Assembly (NCBI RefSeq): GCF_011752995.1
Contig: NZ_VWWL01000004.1
Span: 1 to 64,000 of the forward strand
Direction of reading: 5' to 3'
Length of the DNA: 64,000 nt
Origin: Burkholderia sp. Ax-1724
GTDB lineage: Bacteria > Pseudomonadota > Gammaproteobacteria > Burkholderiales > Burkholderiaceae
Part shown: positions 1-6,972 of the stretch, piece by piece
How positions within the stretch are numbered: position 1 is the first letter of the stretch
Layout: each line of letters begins with the position of its first letter
Notes under the pieces: model-generated
The model's input: only the letters and a program-made list of their open reading frames with translations
Database searches by the model: none
What the model was told of the DNA's origin: nothing
Translations under genes and position numbers: made by a program

Positions 1-127
1 CTGGGGACGCGCCGCTCATGATTGGAAGTCGGCCATGAACCAGTTCGCGATTCTTTATGAGGATCGATTCGTTCGACCATCCGTGTGAATTTCAACCCGC
101 CTTGAACACGGAAATTCTGACACTCCC
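1..127 (+). mobile_element. Right end of an IS256-type insertion sequence (partial)
   Basis: The first 127 bases hold the last codons of a transposase followed by about 40 non-coding bases ending in GGAAATTCTGACACTCCC, which has the look of the terminal inverted repeat of IS256/Mutator-type elements. The element starts outside the window, so the matching left repeat and target duplication cannot be checked. It stops about 55 bases short of the thrS-like gene, so the insertion did not cut that gene. The terminal-repeat call is from memory of the family. Confidence 0.6.
2..88 (+). CDS. IS256-family transposase, C-terminal fragment (5' end outside window)
   Basis: Frame 2 is open from the window edge to TGA at 86-88 and gives about 28 residues containing DWKSAMNQFAILYEDRF. 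This resembles the W-x-x-A-x-x-Q-F-A-I pattern at the C-terminus of IS256/Mutator DDE transposases. Only the tail is visible, so whether the transposase is intact cannot be judged. The position just inside an IS-like terminal repeat supports the call. Confidence 0.6.
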   Translation, partial: WGRAAHDWKSAMNQFAILYEDRFVRPSV

Positions 128-181
128 TGATAGTTGAGTTCGCAAACATGCCATTATTATTAACCTCTGACTTCCTGACCA

Positions 182-1396
182 CTACTTCCTCCCTAAAGGC
201 ACCACCCCCATCCCCCTCAAACACTCCACCCCCTCCCCCACCGCAAACACCTCCCTCCTCCCATCCCGCCACCGAACACTCATCGTCCGATCCCGCTCAT
301 CACGCGACCCCACCACCACCAAAACCGGCACCCTCATCCCCCGCGCATCCACGATCTTCTTCTCCAACCGCTCCGGCCGTCCATCGAGTACCGCCCGCAC
401 GCCCACATCTTCAAGCGCGCGCAAAACCTCCTCCGCATACCCCAAACTCGCATCGCTAATCGTCGCAACTGCAACCTGCTCTGGCGCCAACCAAACCGGC
501 AACCATCCTTCATCATGCTCGAGCAGCATCGCAATGAACCGCTCCATACTGCCGAGTACCGCGTGATGAATCATCACAGGCCGCTCGCGTTCATTGCGCT
601 CATTGACGAACTCCGCATCGAGCCGCTCAGGCAACACGAAATCGAGCTGGATCGTGCCGCATTGCCAACTGCGCGCGCGGCTATCCGTCAAATGAAATTC
701 GAGTTTCGGCCCGTAAAAAGCGCCCTCTCCTTCGAGTACATCGAATTCGAGTCCCGCCGCTCGCGCGGCATTCGCCAACGCTTCTTCCGCGCGATCCCAC
801 GTCTGCTCGCTGCCGGCACGCGACGCGGGCCGCGTCGCCAATACAACCTTGAACTCCGGGAAGCCGAGATCCGCGTACACCTCGCGCAATAGCGCGCAGA
901 AGTGCCCCACTTCCGCCTCGATATGCGCGGCCGCGCAGAACACATGCGCATCGTCCTGCACGAACGCGCGCGTGCGCTTCAAACCTTCGAGCGCCCCCGA
1001 GGGCTCATCGCGATGACACGCGCCGAACTCGCTATAGCGCACCGGCAACTCGCGATACGAACGCACGCGCTGATTGAAAACCTGCACATGGCACGGACAA
1101 CTCATCGGTTTCAGACAGAGCGCGCGCCCTTCTTCGGCATCGGCGAGCGAATACATCGCGCCGCCGAACTTCTCCCAGTGGCCGCTCTTTTCCCACAGCG
1201 AGCGCGCCAGCAATTGCGGCGTGCGAATCTCGCGAAAGCCCGCGCGACGCATGCGTGCCCGCACATAATCTTCAAGCACGCGATATAGCGTCCAGCCGCG
1301 CGGGTGCCAGAAAACCATTCCGGCGCCTTCTTCTTGTTGATGAAAAAGATCGAGCTTATTGCCAAGTACACGATGGTCGATGTCGTTCACGGTCAT
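182..1396 (-). CDS. thrS: Short threonyl-tRNA synthetase lacking TGS and editing domains
   Basis: Class II aminoacyl-tRNA synthetase that would charge tRNA-Thr in the cytoplasm. At 404 residues it is about 230 shorter than usual bacterial ThrRS (around 640) and begins directly at the catalytic core: motif 1 region near residue 40, a zinc-site segment MSCPCHVQVF near 105, QDDAHVFC near 150, QCGTIQLDF near 245, IHHAVLGSMERF near 275, then an anticodon-binding domain. The Cys and two His zinc ligands of ThrRS look present. The N-terminal TGS and N2 editing domains are missing, so Ser-tRNA-Thr would not be cleared in cis. Burkholderia relatives normally carry a full-length thrS in the thrS-infC-rpmI-rplT-pheST cluster, so this is probably a second copy. 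Start: ATG 1396 has GGAG only one base away, whereas GTG 1390 sits seven bases after it and may be the true start. A threonine-rich leader precedes it. Confidence 0.9.
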   Translation of the reverse strand: MTVNDIDHRVLGNKLDLFHQQEEGAGMVFWHPRGWTLYRVLEDYVRARMRRAGFREIRTPQLLARSLWEKSGHWEKFGGAMYSLADAEEGRALCLKPMSCPCHVQVFNQRVRSYRELPVRYSEFGACHRDEPSGALEGLKRTRAFVQDDAHVFCAAAHIEAEVGHFCALLREVYADLGFPEFKVVLATRPASRAGSEQTWDRAEEALANAARAAGLEFDVLEGEGAFYGPKLEFHLTDSRARSWQCGTIQLDFVLPERLDAEFVNERNERERPVMIHHAVLGSMERFIAMLLEHDEGWLPVWLAPEQVAVATISDASLGYAEEVLRALEDVGVRAVLDGRPERLEKKIVDARGMRVPVLVVVGSRDERDRTMSVRWRDGRREVFAVGEGVECLRGMGVVPLGRK

Positions 1397-1459
1397 GCTC
1401 CGTCGGTTCGAATGTCGCGATTACCACGAGGGATGCCGCAAACGGAGAGACCCGAAACG

Positions 1460-1494
1460 CCAAAGGCCCCGTCCGTTTCCGGCGGGGCCTTTGG
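1460..1494 (-). terminator. Attenuator-like hairpin before thrS
   Basis: A perfect 12-bp stem (arms 1460-1471 and 1483-1494, CCAAAGGCCCCG with its complement) with an 11-base loop that itself holds CCG-GAAA-CGG. It lies between the stop of the threonine-rich leader ORF (1531) and the thrS start (1396), the place expected for an attenuator. The T tract is weak: the Ts are mostly inside the stem and followed by GGCGTTTC. The leader bases GGCGGG just after the Thr codons could pair with CCCGCC in the left arm and loop as a 6-bp antiterminator; that pairing is speculative. Confidence 0.6.
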
Positions 1495-1530
1495 GGATTT
1501 GCCACTGCTGCTCTGCTTCCGTACTTCCTG

Positions 1531-1617
1531 CTAGCGCGCGCAATCTCCAGACGACCCGCCTGTGAAGGTGGTCGTCGTGGTGGTGACGGCTGAAAGGAGA
1601 AGAGAGTGGAAGTTCAT
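1531..1617 (-). CDS. Threonine-rich leader peptide (attenuation) of thrS
   Basis: A 28-codon ORF from ATG 1617 to TAG 1531 encodes six consecutive threonines (residues 12-17, codons ACC ACC ACG ACG ACC ACC) and another at residue 19, inside VTTTTTTFTGG. It lies upstream of and in the same direction as a threonyl-tRNA synthetase gene, with a 12-bp hairpin 37 bases after its stop. That is the arrangement of amino-acid biosynthetic attenuators such as E. coli thrL, where ribosome stalling at scarce charged tRNA prevents terminator formation. Here the output would be synthetase rather than biosynthesis. No clear Shine-Dalgarno is seen; an in-frame TTG lies 12 codons upstream. A possible promoter TTGACG (1653-1648) and TACTGT (1629-1624), 18-bp spacer, would give an almost leaderless start. 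Too short for most gene callers. Confidence 0.7.
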   Translation of the reverse strand: MNFHSLLLSAVTTTTTTFTGGSSGDCAR

Positions 1618-1751
1618 GGAGCAACAGTAAACGAATTCGATCCGGTACGTCAATCGTCATGGCCAGCGCAATCACGACACACTCGCCACAACGACACATT
1701 AAACGCTACGATGTACCCACGATCCCTCAAACAACTCATCGAGCCCCAACC

Positions 1752-2249
1752 TTGACCATCCAGATCCGCCCCGCCACCGCCGCCGACGCCGCCCTGATCC
1801 TTCGCTTCATCACCGAACTCGCAGTGTACGAGAAAGCCGAGCACGAAGTCGTCGCCACCGTCAAAGACATCGAAACGAGCCTGTTTTCCGCGGGTGTTCC
1901 CGCCAAAGCGCTCATCTGCGAAATGAATGGCGAGCCTGTCGGCTTTTGCGTGTACTTCTTTTCGTATTCGACATGGCTCGGGAAGCAGGGGCTTTATCTC
2001 GAAGACCTCTACGTGTCGCCGGCATCGCGCGGCAGCGGCGCGGGCAAACAGATGCTGCGTCATCTCGCGCAGATCGCCTGCGATACCGGCTGCGGCCGTT
2101 TCGAATGGAGCGTGCTCGACTGGAACGAGCCGGCCATCGGCTTCTACAAGTCGATCGGCGCGGCCCCGCAAAGCGAATGGGTACGTTACCGTCTCGCGGG
2201 AGATGCGCTCAAGGCATTCGCCGAGGGCGACGTCGAGACGAATACATAA
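1752..2249 (+). CDS. GNAT family N-acetyltransferase
   Basis: A single-domain GCN5-related acetyltransferase of about 165 residues. Visible family signatures are the N-terminal IRPATAADAALI, the acetyl-CoA binding stretch LYLEDLYVSPASRGSGAGKQ (R/Q-x-x-G-x-G/A type) and the C-terminal WSVLDWNEPAIGFYKSIGA. It resembles the diamine acetyltransferase-like GNATs common in proteobacteria, but the substrate cannot be told. The start chosen is TTG 1752, which begins the domain; an ATG at 1659 in the same frame adds 31 residues that look non-coding and would overlap the divergent thrS leader promoter region. Confidence 0.85.
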   Translation: MTIQIRPATAADAALILRFITELAVYEKAEHEVVATVKDIETSLFSAGVPAKALICEMNGEPVGFCVYFFSYSTWLGKQGLYLEDLYVSPASRGSGAGKQMLRHLAQIACDTGCGRFEWSVLDWNEPAIGFYKSIGAAPQSEWVRYRLAGDALKAFAEGDVETNT

Positions 2250-2289
2250 GCCGCATGCGCTTCGCTATTGCTGAGCACTCGCTGCCATC

Positions 2290-2619
2290 GTGATACGCGC
2301 GTTGTTTGTCTGCGGCAAGAACCGTCTGCGCAGTCCGACTGCGGAGCAGGTGTTCGCCAGTTGGCCTGGTGTCGAAACGGATTCGGCGGGTCTCGCCGCC
2401 GATGCCGATGTACTGCTTTCGCCCGAGCAGTTGCGCTGGGCCGACGTCGTCTTCGTGATGGAAAAGACGCATCGCGCGCGGCTCGCGGCGAAATTTCGCG
2501 CGTGCCTGAACGGCAAAAAAGTGGTTTGCCTCGATATCCCCGATCACTATGCGCTCATGCAGCCCGAACTCGTCGCGCTGCTCGAACAGAAGGCGGGGAA
2601 GTTTCTGCGCGCGAAATAG
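2290..2619 (+). CDS. Low-molecular-weight protein tyrosine phosphatase-like protein
   Basis: A 109-residue protein with the P-loop CGKNRLRSPT at residues 8-17, which fits the C-x5-R-S/T phosphatase signature, and LDIPD near residue 83, which fits the general-acid Asp loop of LMW-PTPs. It is shorter than classical LMW-PTPs (about 150 residues) and matches a compact predicted protein-tyrosine-phosphatase family. The start is GTG 2290, and no strong ribosome site is seen. It follows the GNAT gene by 40 bases on the same strand, so the two may be cotranscribed. The physiological substrate is unknown. Confidence 0.75.
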   Translation: MIRALFVCGKNRLRSPTAEQVFASWPGVETDSAGLAADADVLLSPEQLRWADVVFVMEKTHRARLAAKFRACLNGKKVVCLDIPDHYALMQPELVALLEQKAGKFLRAK

Positions 2620-2651
2620 GCGGCCTCACCTCAGCGAGCCGCCTCGCGCGC

Positions 2652-3242
2652 TCACTCCGGCAGCGCCGACGCCGCGCTCACCGGCGTCACTTCGAACGCA
2701 TCGCCAGTCGCGAAGAACGTGCCGCCCGCCACGTAGTGACAGGTACGCAGGTCGGGATCGTCGCCGAAATGCCAGCGGTTGTTCGAGTACACGCGGCTGT
2801 CCGCATACGCGGCCACCACTTCGCCGATGATCAGATCGTGCCGCTGGCTATCGTCGGGAATCACCTTGCATTCCATCCACGTGATGCAGCCGGCCAGCAT
2901 CGGCACGTCGATCTTTTGCGCGGGAAAGGTTGCGAGGCCGAACGCGGAAAACTTGTCGAGTTCGGTGCCCGCGTTCGTGCCGACCGCAAGCGTTTGCGCG
3001 GCGAATCCGCGGCTCGGCAGTTGCAGGCCGAATACGCCGCTCGCTTCGATCAATTGGCGCGTCAGCGTGCGGCTATCCACCACGACCACCACCTTCGGCG
3101 GATTGAAATCGAGCGGCATCGCCCACGACGCCGCCATGACGTTCGAGCGGCCGCCGTGCGCGCTCGTGATGATCGTGACCGGTCCGTGATTGAGCAGTTG
3201 TGTGGCGCGCGGCAGGTCGACGGGGTTTCGGGTGGCATTCAT
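2652..3242 (-). CDS. Flavin reductase family protein (FMN-binding)
   Basis: 196 residues of the flavin-reductase-like split-barrel family (DIM6/NTAB type). The N-terminal stretch PVTIITSAHGGRSNVMAASW and the following PPKVVVVVD are typical of the FMN-binding part, and the C-terminal half holds the conserved HDLIIGEVVAAY and CHYVAGGTFF segments. Such proteins reduce or bind FMN, sometimes supplying a partner monooxygenase; no partner lies next to it. The start is ATG 3242, since the upstream extension is low-complexity. It converges with the phosphatase-like gene, leaving 32 bases between their stops. Confidence 0.85.
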   Translation of the reverse strand: MNATRNPVDLPRATQLLNHGPVTIITSAHGGRSNVMAASWAMPLDFNPPKVVVVVDSRTLTRQLIEASGVFGLQLPSRGFAAQTLAVGTNAGTELDKFSAFGLATFPAQKIDVPMLAGCITWMECKVIPDDSQRHDLIIGEVVAAYADSRVYSNNRWHFGDDPDLRTCHYVAGGTFFATGDAFEVTPVSAASALPE

Positions 3243-3458
3243 GCTTGAGGGGCTTGGGGTATGCGTCGGAGGACTGAAGGGAATTGTAGCGGCGCGGGTG
3301 ATGCGGGTGCGAGCGCGGTGACGGCGTGGCGGTGTGCGGTGCGTGCGTTCATCGGCGGCGCGGGGGTGTGCCGCCGATGAACGTCGAACGTTCCATGATG
3401 CGTGGCCCTCGCCGCTTCGCTGGTTCATACACGCGGCGAAACACCGAGGCTCGCACGC

Positions 3459-3791
3459 TCAATGCGGCGCCTTCCCATTCGGCAGCGCATCGAGCGGCTT
3501 GTGCTGCTCGTCCCCGAGCCCGGGGAAGAACACATTCCACGCGGCGCGCACGCCTTCGGCCGCGGCAACCTCGGCGCCGATCGATTCGGCTGCGCCATCG
3601 GCCGCTTTCGAAGGATCGGCGGACAGCCCGCGCCAGTGCGTGAACACGAGCAACGGCTTCTCGGTCCAGATGCCGTTGCCGAATTTGGCAAACGCCGTGT
3701 CGCCGCTCGTCAACCGCACCTCGTACCACCCTTCGCGGACGGGGCTATGGTCGGCAAGCTCAAACCACGGGGTCGGTTCGATTTCCTTCAT
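3459..3791 (-). CDS. Hypothetical protein, about 110 residues
   Basis: A small soluble protein beginning MKEIEPTPWFELADHSPVRE, with WYEVRL, a central WTEKPLLVFTHWRGLSADP segment and a C-terminal WNVFFPGL. No signal peptide, membrane segment or motif that I can tie to a known function. The start ATG 3791 is chosen over an upstream ATG (3839) because a good ribosome site (GGAGACGAC) sits just before it. It reads like a small, cytosolic, Burkholderiaceae-specific protein; codon use is like its neighbours. Confidence 0.7.
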   Translation of the reverse strand: MKEIEPTPWFELADHSPVREGWYEVRLTSGDTAFAKFGNGIWTEKPLLVFTHWRGLSADPSKAADGAAESIGAEVAAAEGVRAAWNVFFPGLGDEQHKPLDALPNGKAPH

Positions 3792-4006
3792 GTCGTCTCC
3801 GGTCGGATAGAACGTCAAAGATAAGCATAACCAGGGCATTCTTGATACCTATGCCCGTGGCGACTCGCGATGTGCCGCGCGCGATGTTGCGGCGCGGCAG
3901 GCCGTGGGCCGGACGTGGCATGCGGGGCGGGGACATCGACATGGCAGACCCGCCGCGCATAAGCAACACGATAGCGCGACATGGGCCGCGCGGACAGACG
4001 TAAAAC

Positions 4007-5776
4007 TTACGGACGCGAAGGGGTGGCCCGGCGGGGTTTGGGCTTCGCTTTTGAGCCCGCTTTGGGCTTTGCTTCAAGCCTCGCATTGGGCCCGGCCTCT
4101 GGCCTCGCTTTGGGCCCGGCTTCCGGCGTCACCTTAACGCGCGATTTCGACACGCCTTGCCCCGCACTTCCAGCCGTACTTTTAACGGCACGTTTCGCCA
4201 TCCCTTTCGCCACCGTTCGCGCCGCTTCCACCGACTCGACCTCAACCGCCTCAGCTTCAATCTCCCCGGCCAACTCTGCCAGCACCCGAATCGCAGGCCC
4301 CAACTGCTCGGCAGGCGTATCGCCGTACCCGATCACGATTCCATTCGTGTCTTCGGAGGCATGCAACGCAAAACCCGACAGCGCCCGCGGATTGAGCCCT
4401 TCGGCCCGCGCGCGCTCGACGAGCGTCCGATCGCACAACCGCGCCGGCAAACGCAGCGTCAGATGCATACCGCAATCGCCACCGAGAATCTGCGCCGGCG
4501 CGGCATGCGGCGCCGCTTGGGCAACGGCATAGGCCTCGGCATCCACCGCAAAACGCGACACGAAATGCACGGCAAGCGCATCGCGCAACGCCTGCTGCCG
4601 CTCGCGATACAAGCGCCGCATGCGTCCGAGATGCCGTCCGAACTCGCCGCTCCCGATGAAATGCGCAAGCGCCAGTTGCTCCAGCCGATGCCCGCCGCGC
4701 AGCATCTCCTGCAACGCGACGGCGGTCTCGTCGGCAATCGTGCGCGGCAGCACCACGAAGCCGATCCGCAGCGCCGGAAACATCGTCTTGCTGAACGAGC
4801 CGACATAGAGCACCGGCGCGTCGTCGAGCAGGCCCTGCATGCTCGCGATCGGCTCGCCCGTGTGCCGGAATTCGCCGTCGTAGTCGTCTTCGATGATCCA
4901 CGCGCCGCAGCGCCGTGCCTGCGCGATCAGCTCCAGCCGCCGCGCCACCGACAGCACCGCCCCGGTCGGATACTGATGCGCAGGCGACGTGTAGACGAGC
5001 TTCGGCGGATGCGCGCCCCACGCGTCGGCGGGCACGGCCATGCCTTCGCCATCGACGGGAATCGGCACCGTGCGCAGATCGCCGAGATTGAAGGCGGCCT
5101 TCGCGCCGCGATAACCGGGGTCTTCGACCCACGCGACGTCGCCGGGATTCGTGAAGAGGCGCACGCACAGGTTCAGCGCCTCTTGCGCGCCCTCGGTAAT
5201 GACGACCTGCGTGCCATCGCAACGCACGCCGCGCGCGACGCGCAGATGCGCGGCAATCGCGTCGCGCAGCGCCGGTTCGCCGGCCGGCGAGCCGTAGCCG
5301 AGCGCGAGCGGCAACGAGCGCTCCATCGCACGTTCGAGCGCGCGCCGCCACGCGGCGAGCGGAAAGCGGTCGAGCGCGGGCGTGCCGGGCGTCAGCGCAT
5401 AGCTGTCTTCGGTGGGCGCGCGCGTCGCCGCGAACTGGCCGACACGCGCCGCGTAGGCGACCTCGGACGCGGCGGAACGCAGCGGTGCCGCGCCGCGCGC
5501 GGCAAGGTTCGACAGCCGGCTCACGCGCGTGCCCTTGCGGTCGGCAAACACGTAGCCGACCGCGGCCAGATGCTCGTAGGCGATCACGACCGTGTTGCGC
5601 GACACGCCCATTTCGGTCGCAAGCAAACGCGACGAAGGCAGCAGCGAGCCGGCCGGCAAACGGCCCGTGAGAATCGCCTGTTGCAAACGCTCGATCAACT
5701 GCTTTTGCAGCGACGCCGGTTTGGCCGTGCCCTCGGCGTTCGTCGCATGAACAAGCGGACCTATGATTTCGATCAT
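4007..5776 (-). CDS. MocR/PdxR-type GntR regulator with aminotransferase domain
   Basis: A 589-residue fusion of an N-terminal GntR winged helix (about residues 22-88, with MGVSRNTVVIAYEHL) and a fold-type I aminotransferase domain (about 125-520). The PLP lysine is K330 in GSFSKTMFPALRIGF and the EDDYDGEF segment lies near 297-304. MocR proteins bind PLP or amino-acid adducts and usually control a divergent gene, here the acetyltransferase starting at 5887. The last 65 residues are an unusual Lys/Ala/Pro tail with repeated PKAR-PEAG-like units, absent from typical MocR proteins (about 470-510 residues) and reminiscent of histone H1-like tails. Effector unknown. Confidence 0.9.
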   Translation of the reverse strand: MIEIIGPLVHATNAEGTAKPASLQKQLIERLQQAILTGRLPAGSLLPSSRLLATEMGVSRNTVVIAYEHLAAVGYVFADRKGTRVSRLSNLAARGAAPLRSAASEVAYAARVGQFAATRAPTEDSYALTPGTPALDRFPLAAWRRALERAMERSLPLALGYGSPAGEPALRDAIAAHLRVARGVRCDGTQVVITEGAQEALNLCVRLFTNPGDVAWVEDPGYRGAKAAFNLGDLRTVPIPVDGEGMAVPADAWGAHPPKLVYTSPAHQYPTGAVLSVARRLELIAQARRCGAWIIEDDYDGEFRHTGEPIASMQGLLDDAPVLYVGSFSKTMFPALRIGFVVLPRTIADETAVALQEMLRGGHRLEQLALAHFIGSGEFGRHLGRMRRLYRERQQALRDALAVHFVSRFAVDAEAYAVAQAAPHAAPAQILGGDCGMHLTLRLPARLCDRTLVERARAEGLNPRALSGFALHASEDTNGIVIGYGDTPAEQLGPAIRVLAELAGEIEAEAVEVESVEAARTVAKGMAKRAVKSTAGSAGQGVSKSRVKVTPEAGPKARPEAGPNARLEAKPKAGSKAKPKPRRATPSRP

Positions 5777-5886
5777 CGTTGGCTGGACCTATCGAATAAG
5801 CGCGTGATGGCTCTTTTGAACATGCCACGTTTGCCGTATCGTACTCCATCATCGACGACTCATTTCATCCGACAAGGAGAGCAGAC

Positions 5887-6624
5887 ATGGAACCGAGACT
5901 CAACGCGTTCGCGCAGCCGATCGGCGCGCCCGTACCGGGCTGGCAAGGCGCGCAGCCCCCGCGCCGCGAACCGCTGGCGGGCCGCTATTGCCGCATCGAA
6001 CCGGTCGACGTCGAACGTCACGCAGCGGACCTGTTCGACGCCTACAGCTCGGCCGCCGATAGCCGCGACTGGACCTATCTCGCGGTCGGTCCGTTCGACA
6101 GTCTCGCCGGGTATCGCGAGCACCTGACGCGCATGGCGGCGTCGGCGGACCCGCGCCATTACGCGCTGATCGATCTCGCGACCGGCAAAGCCGTCGGCAC
6201 GTTCGCGCTGATGCGCATCGACCCGGCGAACGGCGTGATCGAAGTCGGCCACGTCACGTACTCGCCGCGCGTGAAGCGCACGCGCGTCGCCACCGAAGCG
6301 ATGTTCCTGCTGATGAGCGAAGTGTTCGACACGCTCGGCTACCGGCGCTTCGAATGGAAATGCGATTCGCTGAACGAACCGTCGCGCGCGGCCGCGTTGC
6401 GCTATGGATTTACGTTCGAGGGCATCTTCCGCCAGGCGATCGTGTATCGCGAACGCAATCGCGATACGGCGTGGTTTTCGATCCTCGACAAGGAATGGCC
6501 GCAGTTGCGTACGTGTTATACGCGCTGGCTCGAAGCCGGCAACTTCGATGCGCAGGGGCAGCAGGTTGCACGGCTCGCGGATCTGATTGCGCAGCAGCGG
6601 GCGGTGGGTGGGAAGGACGCTTGA
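5887..6624 (+). CDS. GNAT acetyltransferase, RimJ/RimL-like
   Basis: 245 residues with GNAT segments of the RimJ/RimL subgroup: IEVGHVTYSPRVKRTRVATE for acetyl-CoA binding and FEWKCDSLNEPSRAAALRYG near the C-terminal half, followed by GFTFEGIFRQA. Such proteins acetylate protein N-termini or small amines; the substrate here is unknown. It begins at ATG 5887 with a clear AAGGAGAG ribosome site. It is divergent from the MocR regulator across 110 bases, the usual target layout for that family, so control by the regulator is likely but not shown. Confidence 0.88.
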   Translation: MEPRLNAFAQPIGAPVPGWQGAQPPRREPLAGRYCRIEPVDVERHAADLFDAYSSAADSRDWTYLAVGPFDSLAGYREHLTRMAASADPRHYALIDLATGKAVGTFALMRIDPANGVIEVGHVTYSPRVKRTRVATEAMFLLMSEVFDTLGYRRFEWKCDSLNEPSRAAALRYGFTFEGIFRQAIVYRERNRDTAWFSILDKEWPQLRTCYTRWLEAGNFDAQGQQVARLADLIAQQRAVGGKDA

Positions 6625-6972
6625 TGGTGCGTGGTGGGTGGAGTGAACGGCAACGCTTGGCAGGGTAGGGGCGCGCTGCCGACCACTGCACTAAAAGCGC
6701 TGCTTTTCGACACGAAGACAAGGTCTCTTACTCCATTTTCAGCACGGATATTTATAAGATAGTTCTTCGCTTAATCCTCATTTAATCATTACGCATTTTC
6801 TATAACTCTCATTATTAAGATTGCCTAAACAGTGCTATCTTTACACCTTCCTTTTCTGAACGCTGTCCAAAGACAGCTCAATTCAACCTGACCGCAATAG
6901 CCGTCTGTCTGCAGTCGAGTCGCAGCGGGCACAGTACGCTTGCGGCGTCTCGCTGTGAGGCTTAGTAACGGG
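6625..6972. other. AT-rich intergenic region ahead of the GNAT-PIN gene
   Basis: About 350 bases without a gene. From roughly 6715 to 6870 the sequence is markedly AT-rich (runs such as TTTATAAGATAG and TCATTTAATCATTACG), unlike the flanking GC-rich DNA, and probably holds the promoter of the gene that starts at 6973. The base composition also marks the left border of an accessory island. No terminal repeats, tRNA or att-like duplication was found. Confidence 0.5.

Noticed and set aside
182..1396. thrS-like gene as a pseudogene because it is short
   Set aside because: Its start, zinc ligands, class II motifs and anticodon domain are intact and a dedicated leader precedes it, so it is a short form rather than a broken one.
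4157..6127. Long plus-strand open frame of about 656 codons opposite the MocR gene
   Set aside because: Arg/Pro/His-rich with no domain; it is the antisense shadow expected in GC-rich DNA opposite a real gene with strong motifs.
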